A DNA stretch of 36,648 bases from Ahrensia sp. (GCA_003233475.1 QILU01000179.1:1-36648); one strand, 5' to 3'. Counted from the stretch's first letter, positions 25,529-35,205 are shown. The notes: generated by a model from the sequence alone, not told the origin. Numbers and translations are program-made.

Positions 25529-26434
25529 ATGAGAATTGCATGTATCGGCGAAGCGATGATCGAGTTGTCGCTTGATGGTGACCAAAACAGGGCAACTCTT
25601 GGGTTTGCGGGAGATACATTAAACACCGCAATTTACCTGCGTCGCGCAATTGCACCAGAACACGATGTTGCATTTGTCTCGCTCGTTGGCATGGACGAAT
25701 TGTCAGACCGGTTGGTAGATTTTATTCGCAAACAGAAAGTGCTGGTTCAGCATATTGGGCGTCACGCAGAACTATTGCCCGGTATCTACTCAATCAGTCT
25801 GAATGAAGCGGGCGAAAGATCTTTTTCTTATTGGCGTGAAAATTCAGCCGTGCGCAATCTTTTTCAAAAACCCGATGGCAGGTTGTGCTTTGAAATTCTT
25901 GAATCGTTTAACGTGATTTACGCATCCGCCATCACACTTGCGATCCTGCCGGGAAGAGTTCGAACAGCATTTTTTGAATGGATAAAAATTTTTCGCGTCA
26001 ATGGGGGCATTTTTGCATTCGATTCCAACTATCGCCCGCGACTGTGGAACAGTCTGGAAGAGGCGCGCAACGCTGTTGAACACGCCTGGCGACTTTGCGA
26101 TATCGCGCTGCCATCTGAAGACGATGAAAGAGCGCTTTTCAATGACGCAAACACCGACGAAATTCGATCCCGATTTGATGGCTATGGCGTGCGTGCAGGG
26201 GCGTTAAAACGAGGCGTTGCAGGCCCGTTGCCGATCAACGCGCAGATTGACCTGTCGCTGGAGTACCCTCCTGCGACCAATGTGGTCGATACAACAGCAG
26301 CAGGAGACAGTTTCTCCGGTGCATTTCTAGCCGAATATTTAACCAGTGGTAATCTGACCGATGCCCTTCAGTCTGGCCACGCCTGCGCCAGTATCGTTGT
26401 CGGGCACAGGGGTGCAATTACCAAATTACCGTGA
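25529..26434 (+). CDS. kdgK: 2-keto-3-deoxygluconate kinase (KdgK), PfkB family
   Basis: This 301-residue sugar kinase phosphorylates 2-keto-3-deoxygluconate to KDPG, linking uronates to the Entner-Doudoroff pathway. The N-terminal GEAMIEL, the KDG-kinase-type YWRENSA at 101-107 and the PfkB signature DTTAAGDSFSGAFL at 254-267, with catalytic Asp260, are all present. It is 49 bases downstream of kduD and closes the operon. The matching KDPG aldolase (kdgA/eda) is not in the window and must be elsewhere. Confidence 0.93.
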   Translation: MRIACIGEAMIELSLDGDQNRATLGFAGDTLNTAIYLRRAIAPEHDVAFVSLVGMDELSDRLVDFIRKQKVLVQHIGRHAELLPGIYSISLNEAGERSFSYWRENSAVRNLFQKPDGRLCFEILESFNVIYASAITLAILPGRVRTAFFEWIKIFRVNGGIFAFDSNYRPRLWNSLEEARNAVEHAWRLCDIALPSEDDERALFNDANTDEIRSRFDGYGVRAGALKRGVAGPLPINAQIDLSLEYPPATNVVDTTAAGDSFSGAFLAEYLTSGNLTDALQSGHACASIVVGHRGAITKLP

Positions 26435-26605
26435 ATATCAGCACTCGTTTTCAAACCACTTTCTGGACATTGCAACTGGATTTGGCGCCGATGGTGGTTA
26501 GACCGTTTCTGTTGACGGAAAAACACAGCAATAGGCGGTACCTGCCTCCACTGCTCAATCTCGACTTGGCAATATCAGCATTCTGCAGTAGCGTGAAATT
26601 AAGTT

Positions 26606-26625
26606 CTAACCAACCGGATGTTTGA
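26606..26625. promoter_or_regulatory. AACCGGAT motif, copy A
   Basis: AACCGGAT at 26612-26619, within a semi-palindrome centred at 26615/26616, overlapping the first possible start codon of the flavoprotein gene. It matches copies before dppA, the M20 gene and the epimerase gene. Confidence 0.5.
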
Positions 26626-27697
26626 AATGATTAATACATATGATATCGACCGCACTTTTGATTGGAACTACGATAATGGTCCTGTTTACGAAGGCCCATT
26701 TCCAGATGTGCCTGAGACACCAAAAAAGGAATTTCTGGGATTGCCGGTAAATTCGCGACTGGGCATTCCAGCCGGCCTTTTACTGAACTCCAATTGGATT
26801 GAAATGTATGGTCGTTTGGGATTTGACATTCTGACTTATAAAACAGTACGCAGCGAATATCGCCCATGCCAGGAACTGCCGAACTGGGTATTTATTGACC
26901 GGGATGATCAAATTGATCCAGGTCAACTCGACGAGGCGCAGAAACTTCTGAAAAAGCGCCCTTCAGATCACAAATCAATAACCAGCTCGGTTTCATTTGG
27001 AATGCCTTCAAAGGCGCCGGAAGACTGGATGCCAGATGTTGCTCGCGCCCGCAAAGCGCTGTTACCCGGTCAGGTGTTAATTGTCTCGGTGGTGGCTTCT
27101 CCGAAACCCAATTCCGATGTCTCGGAAATGATTGCCGATTTTGGCAATCTTGCGGCGATGGCGCGCGAAGCCGGAGCGCATGTCATAGAGGCAAACCTGT
27201 CCTGCCCCAATGTGTGCACTGCAGAGGGAGACATATTCCTTGATGCGCAATTGTCCGGCAAGATAGCAGCAGCCATGAAAGAAAACGCAAAAGGTGCTCC
27301 TGTGCTGTTGAAGCTCGGCCATTTTGCAAACGACAGTGTAATATCAGAAGTTTTACAAGCCGTCAGCGGTAACGCAACCGGCGTTGTTATGGTCAACGGA
27401 ATATCGCGTCGCGTTGTCAATGAAGATGGAGAAGCAGCGTTTGGCGCGGAGCGAAAAGTATCGGGAATTCTTGGTCGCGGAATACATGCTTTCAGCCTGG
27501 ATAATGTGGAGACCGCTTTAGACATTATTTCCGCAGACGGTCTTTCACTGGAAGTTGTCGCAGTAGGCGGTGTATCAACTGTTGAAGATGCTGAACACTA
27601 TTTTGATGCTGGTGCTGCGGCAGTAATGATGGGATCAGCACCTATGTTCCATCCGACACTGGCTGTAGAGATGAAGCACGCGCACCCGAAATGGTGA
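26618..27697 (+). CDS. Dihydroorotate dehydrogenase-like FMN flavoprotein
   Basis: This 359-residue protein has a TIM-barrel flavoprotein pattern of the PyrD/PreA superfamily: NLSCPN at residues 193-198 (with Cys196), LLKLGHF for a phosphate- or substrate-binding lysine, VMVNG, and VVAVGGVSTVEDAEHYFDAGAAAVMMGSA for the FMN phosphate site. A 40-residue N-terminal part (DIDRTFDWNYDNGP) is unusual for housekeeping PyrD. With its regulator and operator it may be catabolic rather than biosynthetic, for example on a pyrimidine or other cyclic imide; this is inference. Starts at 26618 or 26627 (both ATG) lie within or next to operator copy A; neither has a good ribosome binding site. Confidence 0.75.
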   Translation: MFEMINTYDIDRTFDWNYDNGPVYEGPFPDVPETPKKEFLGLPVNSRLGIPAGLLLNSNWIEMYGRLGFDILTYKTVRSEYRPCQELPNWVFIDRDDQIDPGQLDEAQKLLKKRPSDHKSITSSVSFGMPSKAPEDWMPDVARARKALLPGQVLIVSVVASPKPNSDVSEMIADFGNLAAMAREAGAHVIEANLSCPNVCTAEGDIFLDAQLSGKIAAAMKENAKGAPVLLKLGHFANDSVISEVLQAVSGNATGVVMVNGISRRVVNEDGEAAFGAERKVSGILGRGIHAFSLDNVETALDIISADGLSLEVVAVGGVSTVEDAEHYFDAGAAAVMMGSAPMFHPTLAVEMKHAHPKW

Positions 27698-27702
27698 TTA
27701 TT

Positions 27703-28377
27703 TTAATTCTCCGTTGAAACATCTTTGACAGTGAGATAACCCATAACCATCGCGACAATGTGGGCACGACGACGCGTTATCTCTTCGGGCGCAAATAAAT
27801 CGCGTTGGAAAACCACCGACATGGTGTGGGCATTGGAATGATAAAAAAAACACAATGAAGCAATAGAGATATACAAATCAACGGGATCAACACTGCGGGT
27901 GAATATGCCTTGGGCCAACCCTCGTTCAAGCGCGCCACCTATTGTATTGCGCAAACGATCATGGAGTTGCGGAAGTCGTTTGGATTTTTTGATATGCCTT
28001 GCTTTGTGCAGGTTTTCATCATTCAGCAGAGATACAAAATATGGATGTTCAATCAGATAATCAAAGTTGAATTCTATAAACCGCTCAATTGCCTTATCCG
28101 GTGCAAGAATATCCAGATTTAAGGCCTGTTCCCCGATGCGAAGTTCGCTATATGCCTGCTCCAATACTTCCGCATACAGGCTCTCTTTGTCGCCGAAATA
28201 ATAGTACAACAATTGCTTGTTCACACCGGCGCTGTCAGCGATTGTACCAACTCTTGCTCCACTCAAACCAAGCCGCGAAAACTCTTCGCGTGCCGCCTGC
28301 AGCAGTCGGGATTTAGTTCGTTCGGGATTACGTATAGTGCCGTTTTTACGGCTACCGGTTTTTGTTTTAAGTTTCAT
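27703..28377 (-). CDS. TetR-family regulator, candidate regulator of the right-hand module
   Basis: This 224-residue protein has a basic N terminus, a TetR helix-turn-helix at about residues 43-62 (VGTIADSAGVNKQLLYYYFG) and a C-terminal helical domain like those of RutR and NicS regulators. It is convergent with the flavoprotein gene (5 bases between the stops) and upstream of the peptide transporter on the same strand. It is the only regulator in the right-hand 10 kb, so it is the best candidate to bind the AACCGGAT motif found before the flavoprotein, dppA, M20 and epimerase genes. Its own promoter region shows no clear copy, which weakens that link. Confidence 0.87.
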   Translation of the reverse strand: MKLKTKTGSRKNGTIRNPERTKSRLLQAAREEFSRLGLSGARVGTIADSAGVNKQLLYYYFGDKESLYAEVLEQAYSELRIGEQALNLDILAPDKAIERFIEFNFDYLIEHPYFVSLLNDENLHKARHIKKSKRLPQLHDRLRNTIGGALERGLAQGIFTRSVDPVDLYISIASLCFFYHSNAHTMSVVFQRDLFAPEEITRRRAHIVAMVMGYLTVKDVSTEN

Positions 28378-28533
28378 ACAAATATTGTTTTCCCGTTATG
28401 ATCCACCTATTAGAATCCGCGATAATTTAGAGAACAGCGACCCTGTTTTATTGATGTTTTTCAATCTTTGAATCTATATCATTGCTTGTTGGCAATTACA
28501 AAACCAATATCCGTAAGTGAACTAAAAGCTCAA

Positions 28534-30246
28534 TTACCCAGTCAGATTAACGCTTCCAAGCCGTGGCATCAAGTCAAGCAAATGGCGCGAATATTCTGTG
28601 TGTGGGTTTTCAAACAAGTCTTCCGTATTGGCAACCTCAACCAGCTTGCCGTTTCGCATAACCGCCACCCGGTCGCATACCTGACGAATAACCGGAAGGT
28701 CGTGGCTGATAAACAGCATCGTCAGCGATAACTCTTCCTGAAGATCCTTGAGAAGGTTAAGCACCTGAGCCTGGATAGATACATCAAGGGCGGAGGTGGG
28801 TTCATCACAAATCAGAAACCGAGGCCGGGTCGCCAACGCCCGGGCAATGGATATGCGCTGGCGTTGGCCGCCAGAAAACTCATGCGGGAATTTTCTGCCC
28901 GCCGCCGCCCCCAGCCCTACATGATCGAGCAAATCAGCAACTATTGCCTGCACCTCAGAATTAGAACTTGCCAGTTTATGGAACCTGATCGGCTCAGCCA
29001 CGATATCGACTACCCTCATGCGCCCGTTGAGGGATGAAAACGGATCTTGAAATATCATCTGCATCTGACGGCGGTATTGGTTTACTTTTTTGCGCGAGCC
29101 AAGGGATGTCAAATCGGTGCCGTCAAATATCACCTGACCGGCAAAAGGTTTGTAAATTCCGCATATCAGCCGGGCAATAGTAGACTTTCCCGAACCCGAT
29201 TCTCCCACCAGACCGAAAACCTCTCCCTGACGAATATCAAAAGACACATCATCAACGGCTTTCAGATATCGCCGTTTTGATTTGAACAAGGAACGCACAG
29301 TAGTGAAGCGCATTTCAAGGTTTTTGGCGCTTACCAGTATCTCATTTCCTGACGCGCCGAAATTTCTCGCCTGCCCCAGCCAATGGGTTTGGATATCAAT
29401 CGGCTTGTGGGGAATGCCGGCCTCTTCGATATATTCAACCAGGGGAAACCTGTGCATGCGTTTGTCAGGTCGCGGCACTGCCGAGATAAGGCTGCGTGTA
29501 TAAGGGTGGTCCGGGTCGCCCAGGATTTTAGCCGTCGCACCAACCTCAACCATTTCTCCGCGATACATTACCATAACCCGATCACAGATTTCCGAAATTA
29601 CGCCCATATCGTGGGTAATGATAATCATACCAACGCCGGTTTCTTTCACCAGTTTACGCATGAGATCGAGTATCTGTGCCTGAATGGAAACATCAAGGGC
29701 GGTGGTTGGTTCATCGGCCAGAATTATATCGGGTTCAGCACAAAGCGATAATGCAATAACCACCCGCTGACGCATTCCGCCTGAAAACTGGTGGGGGTAA
29801 TGTTTGATGCGTATTTCGGCATCTTCAATGCCAACCTGATCCAGCATTTCAATTGCACGTTTGCTGGCTTGTTTTTCATTCAACGGCAAATGGGTTGTGA
29901 TGGTTTCGACCAGCTGTTCCTCGATGGTTTTTAGAGGATTGAGCGAAGTCAGCGGATCCTGGAAGATCATACCAATGCGTTTGCCCCGAATTTTTCGCAT
30001 TGCTTCAAGCGGCAAGCCGTCGATGCGCTCACCTTCGAGCAGAACCTGTCCTTTTGGCATGATACCGGGTGGCTCAAGCAATCCCAGAACCGCATTTGCA
30101 ATGGTTGATTTTCCCGCGCCTGATTCCCCAACAATGCCCAGAATTTCACCGGACGCCAATTCAAGCCCCACGTCCTGAGTGGCAACAACTCCACCGCGCC
30201 TGGAAGGAAATTCAACCCTCATATCTCTGATTTTCAGCAGCGTCAT
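28534..30246 (-). CDS. Dipeptide/oligopeptide ABC transporter, fused double ATP-binding protein
   Basis: This 570-residue protein joins two ATPase domains of the DppD and DppF type. The first has Walker A GESGAGKST (40-48), signature FSGGMRQRVVIAL (154-166) and DEPTTALDVS; the second has GESGSGKST (348-356), signature FSGGQRQRISIARAL and DEPTSALDVS. After each comes the C-terminal oligopeptide extension (for example DHPYTRSLISAVPRPD). Such fusions occur in GsiA-like and other PepT-family importers. It is the last gene of the dppA-B-C-DF operon, 5 bases after dppC. Confidence 0.94.
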   Translation of the reverse strand: MTLLKIRDMRVEFPSRRGGVVATQDVGLELASGEILGIVGESGAGKSTIANAVLGLLEPPGIMPKGQVLLEGERIDGLPLEAMRKIRGKRIGMIFQDPLTSLNPLKTIEEQLVETITTHLPLNEKQASKRAIEMLDQVGIEDAEIRIKHYPHQFSGGMRQRVVIALSLCAEPDIILADEPTTALDVSIQAQILDLMRKLVKETGVGMIIITHDMGVISEICDRVMVMYRGEMVEVGATAKILGDPDHPYTRSLISAVPRPDKRMHRFPLVEYIEEAGIPHKPIDIQTHWLGQARNFGASGNEILVSAKNLEMRFTTVRSLFKSKRRYLKAVDDVSFDIRQGEVFGLVGESGSGKSTIARLICGIYKPFAGQVIFDGTDLTSLGSRKKVNQYRRQMQMIFQDPFSSLNGRMRVVDIVAEPIRFHKLASSNSEVQAIVADLLDHVGLGAAAGRKFPHEFSGGQRQRISIARALATRPRFLICDEPTSALDVSIQAQVLNLLKDLQEELSLTMLFISHDLPVIRQVCDRVAVMRNGKLVEVANTEDLFENPHTEYSRHLLDLMPRLGSVNLTG

Positions 30247-30251
30247 TCCAC

Positions 30252-31166
30252 TTACCTCAATTTAGGATTGAGCGCATCGCGCAACCAGTCACCAAGGATA
30301 TTCACCGCCAGAACCAGTATGACCAGCGCCAGTCCCGGAAACACTGTTATCCACCATTCGCCAGAAAACAGATAGTCATTTCCAACCCGAATAAGTGTTC
30401 CCAGCGATGGAGATGTGGGTGGTACCCCAACCCCCAGGAAACTCAAAGTCGCTTCGGTGATGATGGCCAGCGCCAACTGGATAGTCGCGATGACCAGAAC
30501 TGGCCCCATCACATTGGGTAATATGTGGCGTAGTAATATCAACGATTGGGGCAGGCCGATAACCTGGGCGGCCTGTACATATTCCTTGGTACGCTCAATC
30601 ATGGTTGATGAGCGTACCGTGCGCGCATATTGCACCCAGAAACTGAGCGAAATGGCGACAATCAAAACATAAACGGCCAGTCTTTCCTGCGCTTCGCCAG
30701 GCAGTAAACCGCTAATGATACCGTTAACCAGCAACGCAATCAGGATGGCGGGAAAAGACAGTTGAACATCGGCAATGCGCATCAAAAACGCATCTACCCA
30801 TCCGCCAGAATAGCCGGCAACCAATCCGACAACAATGCCGATGATCATGGCAAATATCACTGAGAAAAATCCCACCGTCAGTGATACGCGGCTGCCATAT
30901 AAGATGGTAGAAAGTACATCGCGGCCCTGGTCGTCTGTCCCCAACAGAAAAATTCGGCTGCCATCTTCCATCCAAACGGGAGGTTTAAGACTATCAAGTA
31001 AATTAAACTGAGTGAGATCAAAGACATTAAACGGGGCAACAAAAGCTGCAAATACCGATGAAAAAACCATGACAAAGGTAATAATTGCGGCACCGATCAC
31101 AACCGGAGAGGATTTGAAACTCCACCACAAGTCACTGCTGAAAAAACGTTGCCGGAAGTCTCTCAT
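30252..31166 (-). CDS. dppC: Dipeptide/oligopeptide ABC transporter permease, DppC type
   Basis: The product is 304 residues with a short N-terminal stretch, a first helix, a periplasmic domain with the LLGTDDQGRDVLSTILYGSRVSL motif typical of DppC/OppC, and five more helices. The coupling-loop sequence AAQVIGLPQSLILLRHILPNVMGPVLV is present. The start overlaps the dppB stop by 4 bases (ATGA), so translation is coupled. It pairs with DppB in the membrane. Confidence 0.93.
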   Translation of the reverse strand: MRDFRQRFFSSDLWWSFKSSPVVIGAAIITFVMVFSSVFAAFVAPFNVFDLTQFNLLDSLKPPVWMEDGSRIFLLGTDDQGRDVLSTILYGSRVSLTVGFFSVIFAMIIGIVVGLVAGYSGGWVDAFLMRIADVQLSFPAILIALLVNGIISGLLPGEAQERLAVYVLIVAISLSFWVQYARTVRSSTMIERTKEYVQAAQVIGLPQSLILLRHILPNVMGPVLVIATIQLALAIITEATLSFLGVGVPPTSPSLGTLIRVGNDYLFSGEWWITVFPGLALVILVLAVNILGDWLRDALNPKLR

Positions 31167-32131
31167 TGATCAACCCTCAATCGCGGGTCGATGGTGTAAT
31201 ACAATATATCCACCACCAGATTGATAACGACAAAAATAAATCCGATAAGCATCAGATAGGCGGCCATGATCGGGATATCGACTTCCTCAATCGCCTGAAT
31301 GAACAACAATCCCATACCCGGCCATTGGAATACGCTTTCGGTAATAATTGCAAAGGCGATAAGTGAACCAACCTGCAATCCGATAATTGTAATTACCGGT
31401 ACCAGTGTGTTTTTAAGCGCATGGGAAAAACTGATCGAACTTTCTTTCAAACCGCGCGCGCGCGCAAATTTAATGTAGTCGGTGCGCAAAACCTCAAGCA
31501 TTTCTGCCCTGATGAGCCGCACAATAAGGGTCATCTGAAAAATCGCCAGAGTGATTGCGGGCATGATCACTGATTTCCAGCCGCTCACCGTCAAAAATCC
31601 GGTTGACCACCAGCCCAAATTCACAACTTCGCCACGCCCGAAGGTTGGTAGCCATTGCAAAATGACGCCAAAAAACAGAATCAAGAAAATACCAATCAGA
31701 AATGTTGGCAGCGAAATGCCGATCAGTGACAAGGTCATGAACCCCCGGGATAGCCAACTGTTAGGCTTGAGCGCGGTAAAAACTCCCATTGGAATGCCAA
31801 CCAGCAATGCCAGAAACGCCGATAACAATGATAGTTCGAGGGTAGCAGGGAAGCGCTCGGCAATCAGTTCTTTTACCGGCTTTCGCAATCGATAACTGTT
31901 GCCAAACTCGCCTTGTACAGCATTGGTCACGAAGCGCCCGAATTGTACCAGAACGCTGTCATTCAGGCCGAGATCCTGCTTGAGTTTCTCGCGATCGGCA
32001 AACGAAGTTTCCTGGCCGGCCAGATTGGAAATCGGATCACCGACATATTGAAACATGGCAAATGCAATAAGGGCAACGGTGAGCATAACCAACGCTGCCT
32101 GATAAAGGCGCCTGCCGACAAACAAAATCAT
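31163..32131 (-). CDS. dppB: Dipeptide/oligopeptide ABC transporter permease, DppB type
   Basis: The product is 322 residues with the DppB/OppB pattern: LGLNDSVLVQFGRFVTNAVQGEFGNSYRLRKPV at the periplasmic start and FARARGLKESSISFSHALKNTLVPVITIIG at the coupling loop. Six transmembrane helices. It is separated from dppA by 70 bases that contain a strong terminator. Confidence 0.93.
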   Translation of the reverse strand: MILFVGRRLYQAALVMLTVALIAFAMFQYVGDPISNLAGQETSFADREKLKQDLGLNDSVLVQFGRFVTNAVQGEFGNSYRLRKPVKELIAERFPATLELSLLSAFLALLVGIPMGVFTALKPNSWLSRGFMTLSLIGISLPTFLIGIFLILFFGVILQWLPTFGRGEVVNLGWWSTGFLTVSGWKSVIMPAITLAIFQMTLIVRLIRAEMLEVLRTDYIKFARARGLKESSISFSHALKNTLVPVITIIGLQVGSLIAFAIITESVFQWPGMGLLFIQAIEEVDIPIMAAYLMLIGFIFVVINLVVDILYYTIDPRLRVDQ

Positions 32132-32151
32132 GGATACCCCACATCGTCGAT

Positions 32152-32191
32152 AAAAAGCCTGCCTTTGAAACTAAACAAAGGCAGGCTTTTT
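32152..32191. terminator. Strong terminator between dppA and dppB
   Basis: AAAAAGCCTGCCTTTG and CAAAGGCAGGCTTTTT form a perfect 16-bp stem with an 8-base loop, with A and T ends on both sides, so it can work in both directions. It starts 10 bases after the dppA stop. It would reduce read-through into the permease genes and raise the ratio of binding protein. Confidence 0.92.
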
Positions 32192-32201
32192 GTCTAAGTA
32201 A

Positions 32202-33806
32202 TTATGGCATTACCACATTGCGAATATCGAGAACATTGTCGGCACGCTGGGCAACTGATACTCCATCACGCACACCCCAAGATAAGGGCTGCTGATGAAG
32301 TGGCAAATAGCCAACTTCATCTTTCAGAATTTTGGCACCTTCATCAATTGCCGCCTGACGTTTTGTGGCGTCAGTTTCGCTTTCGATTATTTTTGCCAGT
32401 TCATCAATGCGCTCGCTGCAATAGCCGCCAAAATTGAAGGCTCCAACCTTGCTTCCTTCGGGGCGGCAGGCAAGAAGAAAGCTGAACACGTTGTAAGCAT
32501 CCATCGTACCTGGTGTCCAACCAAGCAGATAGAAAGACGTATCATAGCCACCCTGGGCCATCACTTTGGCAAAATACTTGGATTTAGGCTGGGCCAGCAG
32601 GTCAATTTTCACACCGACCTTCGCCAGCATTCCGGCAACGGCCTGACAGATTTTTTCATCATTGACATAACGATTGTTCGGACAATCCATCGTCAAAGTG
32701 AAGCCATCAGCATACCCCGCCTCGGCGAGAAGCTTTTTGGACATTTCAGGATCATACTTATAAGGCGTGTTGGCCGCAGCATTGTAACCTTCAATTTGTG
32801 GTGCCCACATCAGGCCCGCCGGCGTTGCCGCCCCGCGCATAATGGTTTTCTTGATTGCTTCAAGATCAATGGCCGCAGCAAATGCCTTGCGCACTCGAAC
32901 GTCCTTGAAAGGGTTTTTACCTTTAACGGAAGAATACAACAACTCGTCGCGAGCCTGATCCATTCCAAGGAAGATTGTACGTGCCTCTGGTCCAGCCAGT
33001 GATTTAACACCAGGCGCGCTGTTCAAACGATTCCAGTCCTGAACCGGTACCGGATAAACCAGATCGAGTTGACCCGAGAGCAAGGCGGCAACACGGGTTG
33101 CAGCCTGTTTTATCGGTGTAAATTCAACACGTTGAACATTGGTGGCAATATCCTTGTTCCAATGCCCATCATAGCGCACCATTACGGTTTTTACATCCGG
33201 TTGGCGCGATTCAACCATGAATGGCCCTGTGCCATTTGCATTGGTGGTTGCATATGACCCATCCCGGCCAGCGTCCTTCGGGCTGGAAGGGATAGTCGCA
33301 TTGTTTGCAACCGACCATTCCTTATCCATGATAAATACGCCGGTTAAGTCGTTGAGAAGAATCGGATTTGGCACCGGCGTTTCAATTTCAATGGTATAAT
33401 CATCAATAATAGTGATGTTTTTTATTTGTCCGGCCACGGATTTCATATCAGAGCCGTCTGCGCTCATGCGCTCCCAGGTGAATTTCACATCTTCAGCCGT
33501 GAAATCATTGCCATTTTGAAATTTGACGCCCTTGCGCAAGTTAAATTTCCATTTAGTCGGTGAAACAATCTCCCAACTGGTTGCCAGGCGAGGCTCTTTG
33601 ACCATGTCCCCATTATAGGCAACCAGCGGCTCATAGACATTAGCCAGAAGGCCAATAGTAAATGTTTCAAACAAAGAATGCGGATCGAGCGATTGTGCAT
33701 CTGCTTGAAATGCGAATTTGAATGTCTGGGCACTAACAGGTGCGACACCCGATATACCCAGCGCCAATGCGGATGCACCGGCAATTACAAGTGATTTCAA
33801 CTTCAT
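32202..33806 (-). CDS. dppA: Dipeptide/oligopeptide-type ABC transporter substrate-binding protein (SBP_bac_5)
   Basis: This 534-residue exported protein has a Sec signal (cleavage after VSA, residue 26). Mature motifs: DAQSLDPHSLFET, the FNLRKGVKFQNGNDFTAEDVKFTWERM segment that marks this family, GTGPFMVE and VRKAFAAAIDLEAI. These proteins bind peptides but also nickel, opines, sugars or conjugates. A neighbouring M20 amidohydrolase suggests that the imported compound contains an amide bond, such as an N-acyl or peptide substrate. Promoter with operator copy B lies 72-91 bases upstream. Confidence 0.94.
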   Translation of the reverse strand: MKLKSLVIAGASALALGISGVAPVSAQTFKFAFQADAQSLDPHSLFETFTIGLLANVYEPLVAYNGDMVKEPRLATSWEIVSPTKWKFNLRKGVKFQNGNDFTAEDVKFTWERMSADGSDMKSVAGQIKNITIIDDYTIEIETPVPNPILLNDLTGVFIMDKEWSVANNATIPSSPKDAGRDGSYATTNANGTGPFMVESRQPDVKTVMVRYDGHWNKDIATNVQRVEFTPIKQAATRVAALLSGQLDLVYPVPVQDWNRLNSAPGVKSLAGPEARTIFLGMDQARDELLYSSVKGKNPFKDVRVRKAFAAAIDLEAIKKTIMRGAATPAGLMWAPQIEGYNAAANTPYKYDPEMSKKLLAEAGYADGFTLTMDCPNNRYVNDEKICQAVAGMLAKVGVKIDLLAQPKSKYFAKVMAQGGYDTSFYLLGWTPGTMDAYNVFSFLLACRPEGSKVGAFNFGGYCSERIDELAKIIESETDATKRQAAIDEGAKILKDEVGYLPLHQQPLSWGVRDGVSVAQRADNVLDIRNVVMP

Positions 33807-33877
33807 GATATTTCTCCCGGTTTATTCATCAGTTTTTCTGATTTTTAATTGCCTGTTTGACAGGTGCAATTACATTA

Positions 33878-33897
33878 GTAACTATCCGGTTGATTAA
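33878..33897. promoter_or_regulatory. AACCGGAT motif, copy B (before dppA)
   Basis: On the minus strand AATCAACCGGATAGTTA, centred at 33887/33888. It lies in the 167-base gap between the M20 gene end and dppA. A further GTTGA...TCAAC inverted repeat extends to the right (to about 33908). Confidence 0.55.
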
Positions 33898-33973
33898 TAA
33901 TTGTCAACTAACACTCCAGGGCACACGATGGTGGATTTGGCATCCGGTCAAACCGTTTTCTGAATACATAGAA

Positions 33974-35143
33974 TTAGTTGATCGGCATCGCCTTGTGAAC
34001 AAGCTCAGCAAAAAACGAAATTCCGTGGGGAATTGCCTCATCATTGAAATCATATTCCGGGTGATGCAGTCCTGCGGTATCGCCATTTCCCAGATAGATG
34101 AATGCTCCCGGACGTGCCTGCAGCATGAATGAAAAATCTTCACCGCCCATAACCTGGGGGGTATTCATTTCAACCCGATTGTCGCCGGCCAGGGATTTTG
34201 CAATCTCACCAATAAACCGAACCTGTTCGGTGTGATTGACGGTTGTGGGATATAGGCGGTCATATTTTAATTTTGCCGTGCAACCATGGGCCTGCGCAAC
34301 ATGGTCAACAATTTCACCAATGCGCTTTTCCGCAAGATCACGCAATTCTTCATCTAGACATCTGACTGTACCACCAAGCGAGGCTTCTTGCGGTATTACG
34401 TTAAGGGCGTTGCCGGAGTTAAACTTGGTGATTGAAACCACAACCGAATTCAACGGATCAACATTGCGGGAGGCAAAGGTCTGTATCGCCTGAACAATTG
34501 CTGATGCGGCTACAATCGGGTCAATGCAATTCTGAGGCATAGCGGCATGCCCGCCTATTCCTGTGACGGTGATTTCCAGCGTGTCAATGGATGCCAGCAT
34601 GGCACCTTCACGGGTGGCAAAATTACCCACAGGAATAGTCGGAGCATTGTGCATGCCATAAACCTCATCGATGGAAAATCTATCCATCAATCCGTCATCA
34701 ATCATCGCCTTGCCGCCCGCACCGCCTTCTTCGGCCGGTTGAAAAATCACCGCCACCCGGCCGTTGAAATTACGCGTTTCACTCAAATACTTTGCTGCCC
34801 CCAGCAACATTGCGGTGTGTCCGTCATGGCCACATGCATGCATAACGCCCTCAACTTTTGACGCATAATCTTTTCCGGTTGCTTCTTTGATTGGCAAAGC
34901 ATCCATATCAGCGCGCAATCCAATCGTCTTGCCACTGTCGGTTTTATTTCCGTTGATAATGCCCACCACACCGGTTTGTCCAATGCCTGTGACAATCTCA
35001 TCCACCCCGAATTGCTCAAGTAATCGGGCAACCTTGCCTGCAGTTTCATGAACTTCGTATAAAAGTTCCGGGTTTGAGTGAAAGTCGCGGCGCCAGCCGG
35101 TAACTTCTTCATGGAGTTCGGCGGCACGGTTTAATATGGGCAT
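33974..35143 (-). CDS. M20-family amidohydrolase (hippurate/N-acyl amino acid hydrolase type)
   Basis: This 389-residue metalloenzyme would split an amide bond between an acyl or amino acyl group and an amino acid. It has HACGHDGHTAMLLGAAKYL (metal ligands), FQPAEEGGAGGKAMI with the catalytic Glu pair, GMHNAP and the late GGEDFSFML. The lid domain lies between. No signal peptide, so it acts in the cytoplasm. AGGTAG stands before the ATG at 35143. It is encoded upstream of dppA on the same strand, with its own operator copy C. The natural reading is that the ABC transporter brings in the amide and this enzyme opens it. Confidence 0.92.
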   Translation of the reverse strand: MPILNRAAELHEEVTGWRRDFHSNPELLYEVHETAGKVARLLEQFGVDEIVTGIGQTGVVGIINGNKTDSGKTIGLRADMDALPIKEATGKDYASKVEGVMHACGHDGHTAMLLGAAKYLSETRNFNGRVAVIFQPAEEGGAGGKAMIDDGLMDRFSIDEVYGMHNAPTIPVGNFATREGAMLASIDTLEITVTGIGGHAAMPQNCIDPIVAASAIVQAIQTFASRNVDPLNSVVVSITKFNSGNALNVIPQEASLGGTVRCLDEELRDLAEKRIGEIVDHVAQAHGCTAKLKYDRLYPTTVNHTEQVRFIGEIAKSLAGDNRVEMNTPQVMGGEDFSFMLQARPGAFIYLGNGDTAGLHHPEYDFNDEAIPHGISFFAELVHKAMPIN

Positions 35144-35185
35144 ATTTTACTACCTTTTGTTGTTATACGAAGCGGATCCGGAATT

Positions 35186-35205
35186 TCAATCATCCGGTTA
35201 GTTGA
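35186..35205. promoter_or_regulatory. AACCGGAT motif, copy C (before the M20 gene)
   Basis: TCATCCGGTTAGTTGA at 35190-35205; on the other strand TCAACTAACCGGATGA. The 20-base window centred at 35195/35196 matches itself in 7 of 10 arm positions. It is 43-62 bases upstream of the M20 start, a usual place for a repressor. Confidence 0.6.

Noticed and set aside
32295..33002. Open frame of 235 codons on the plus strand
   Set aside because: Antisense to dppA and rich in histidine, arginine and cysteine as usual for shadow frames.
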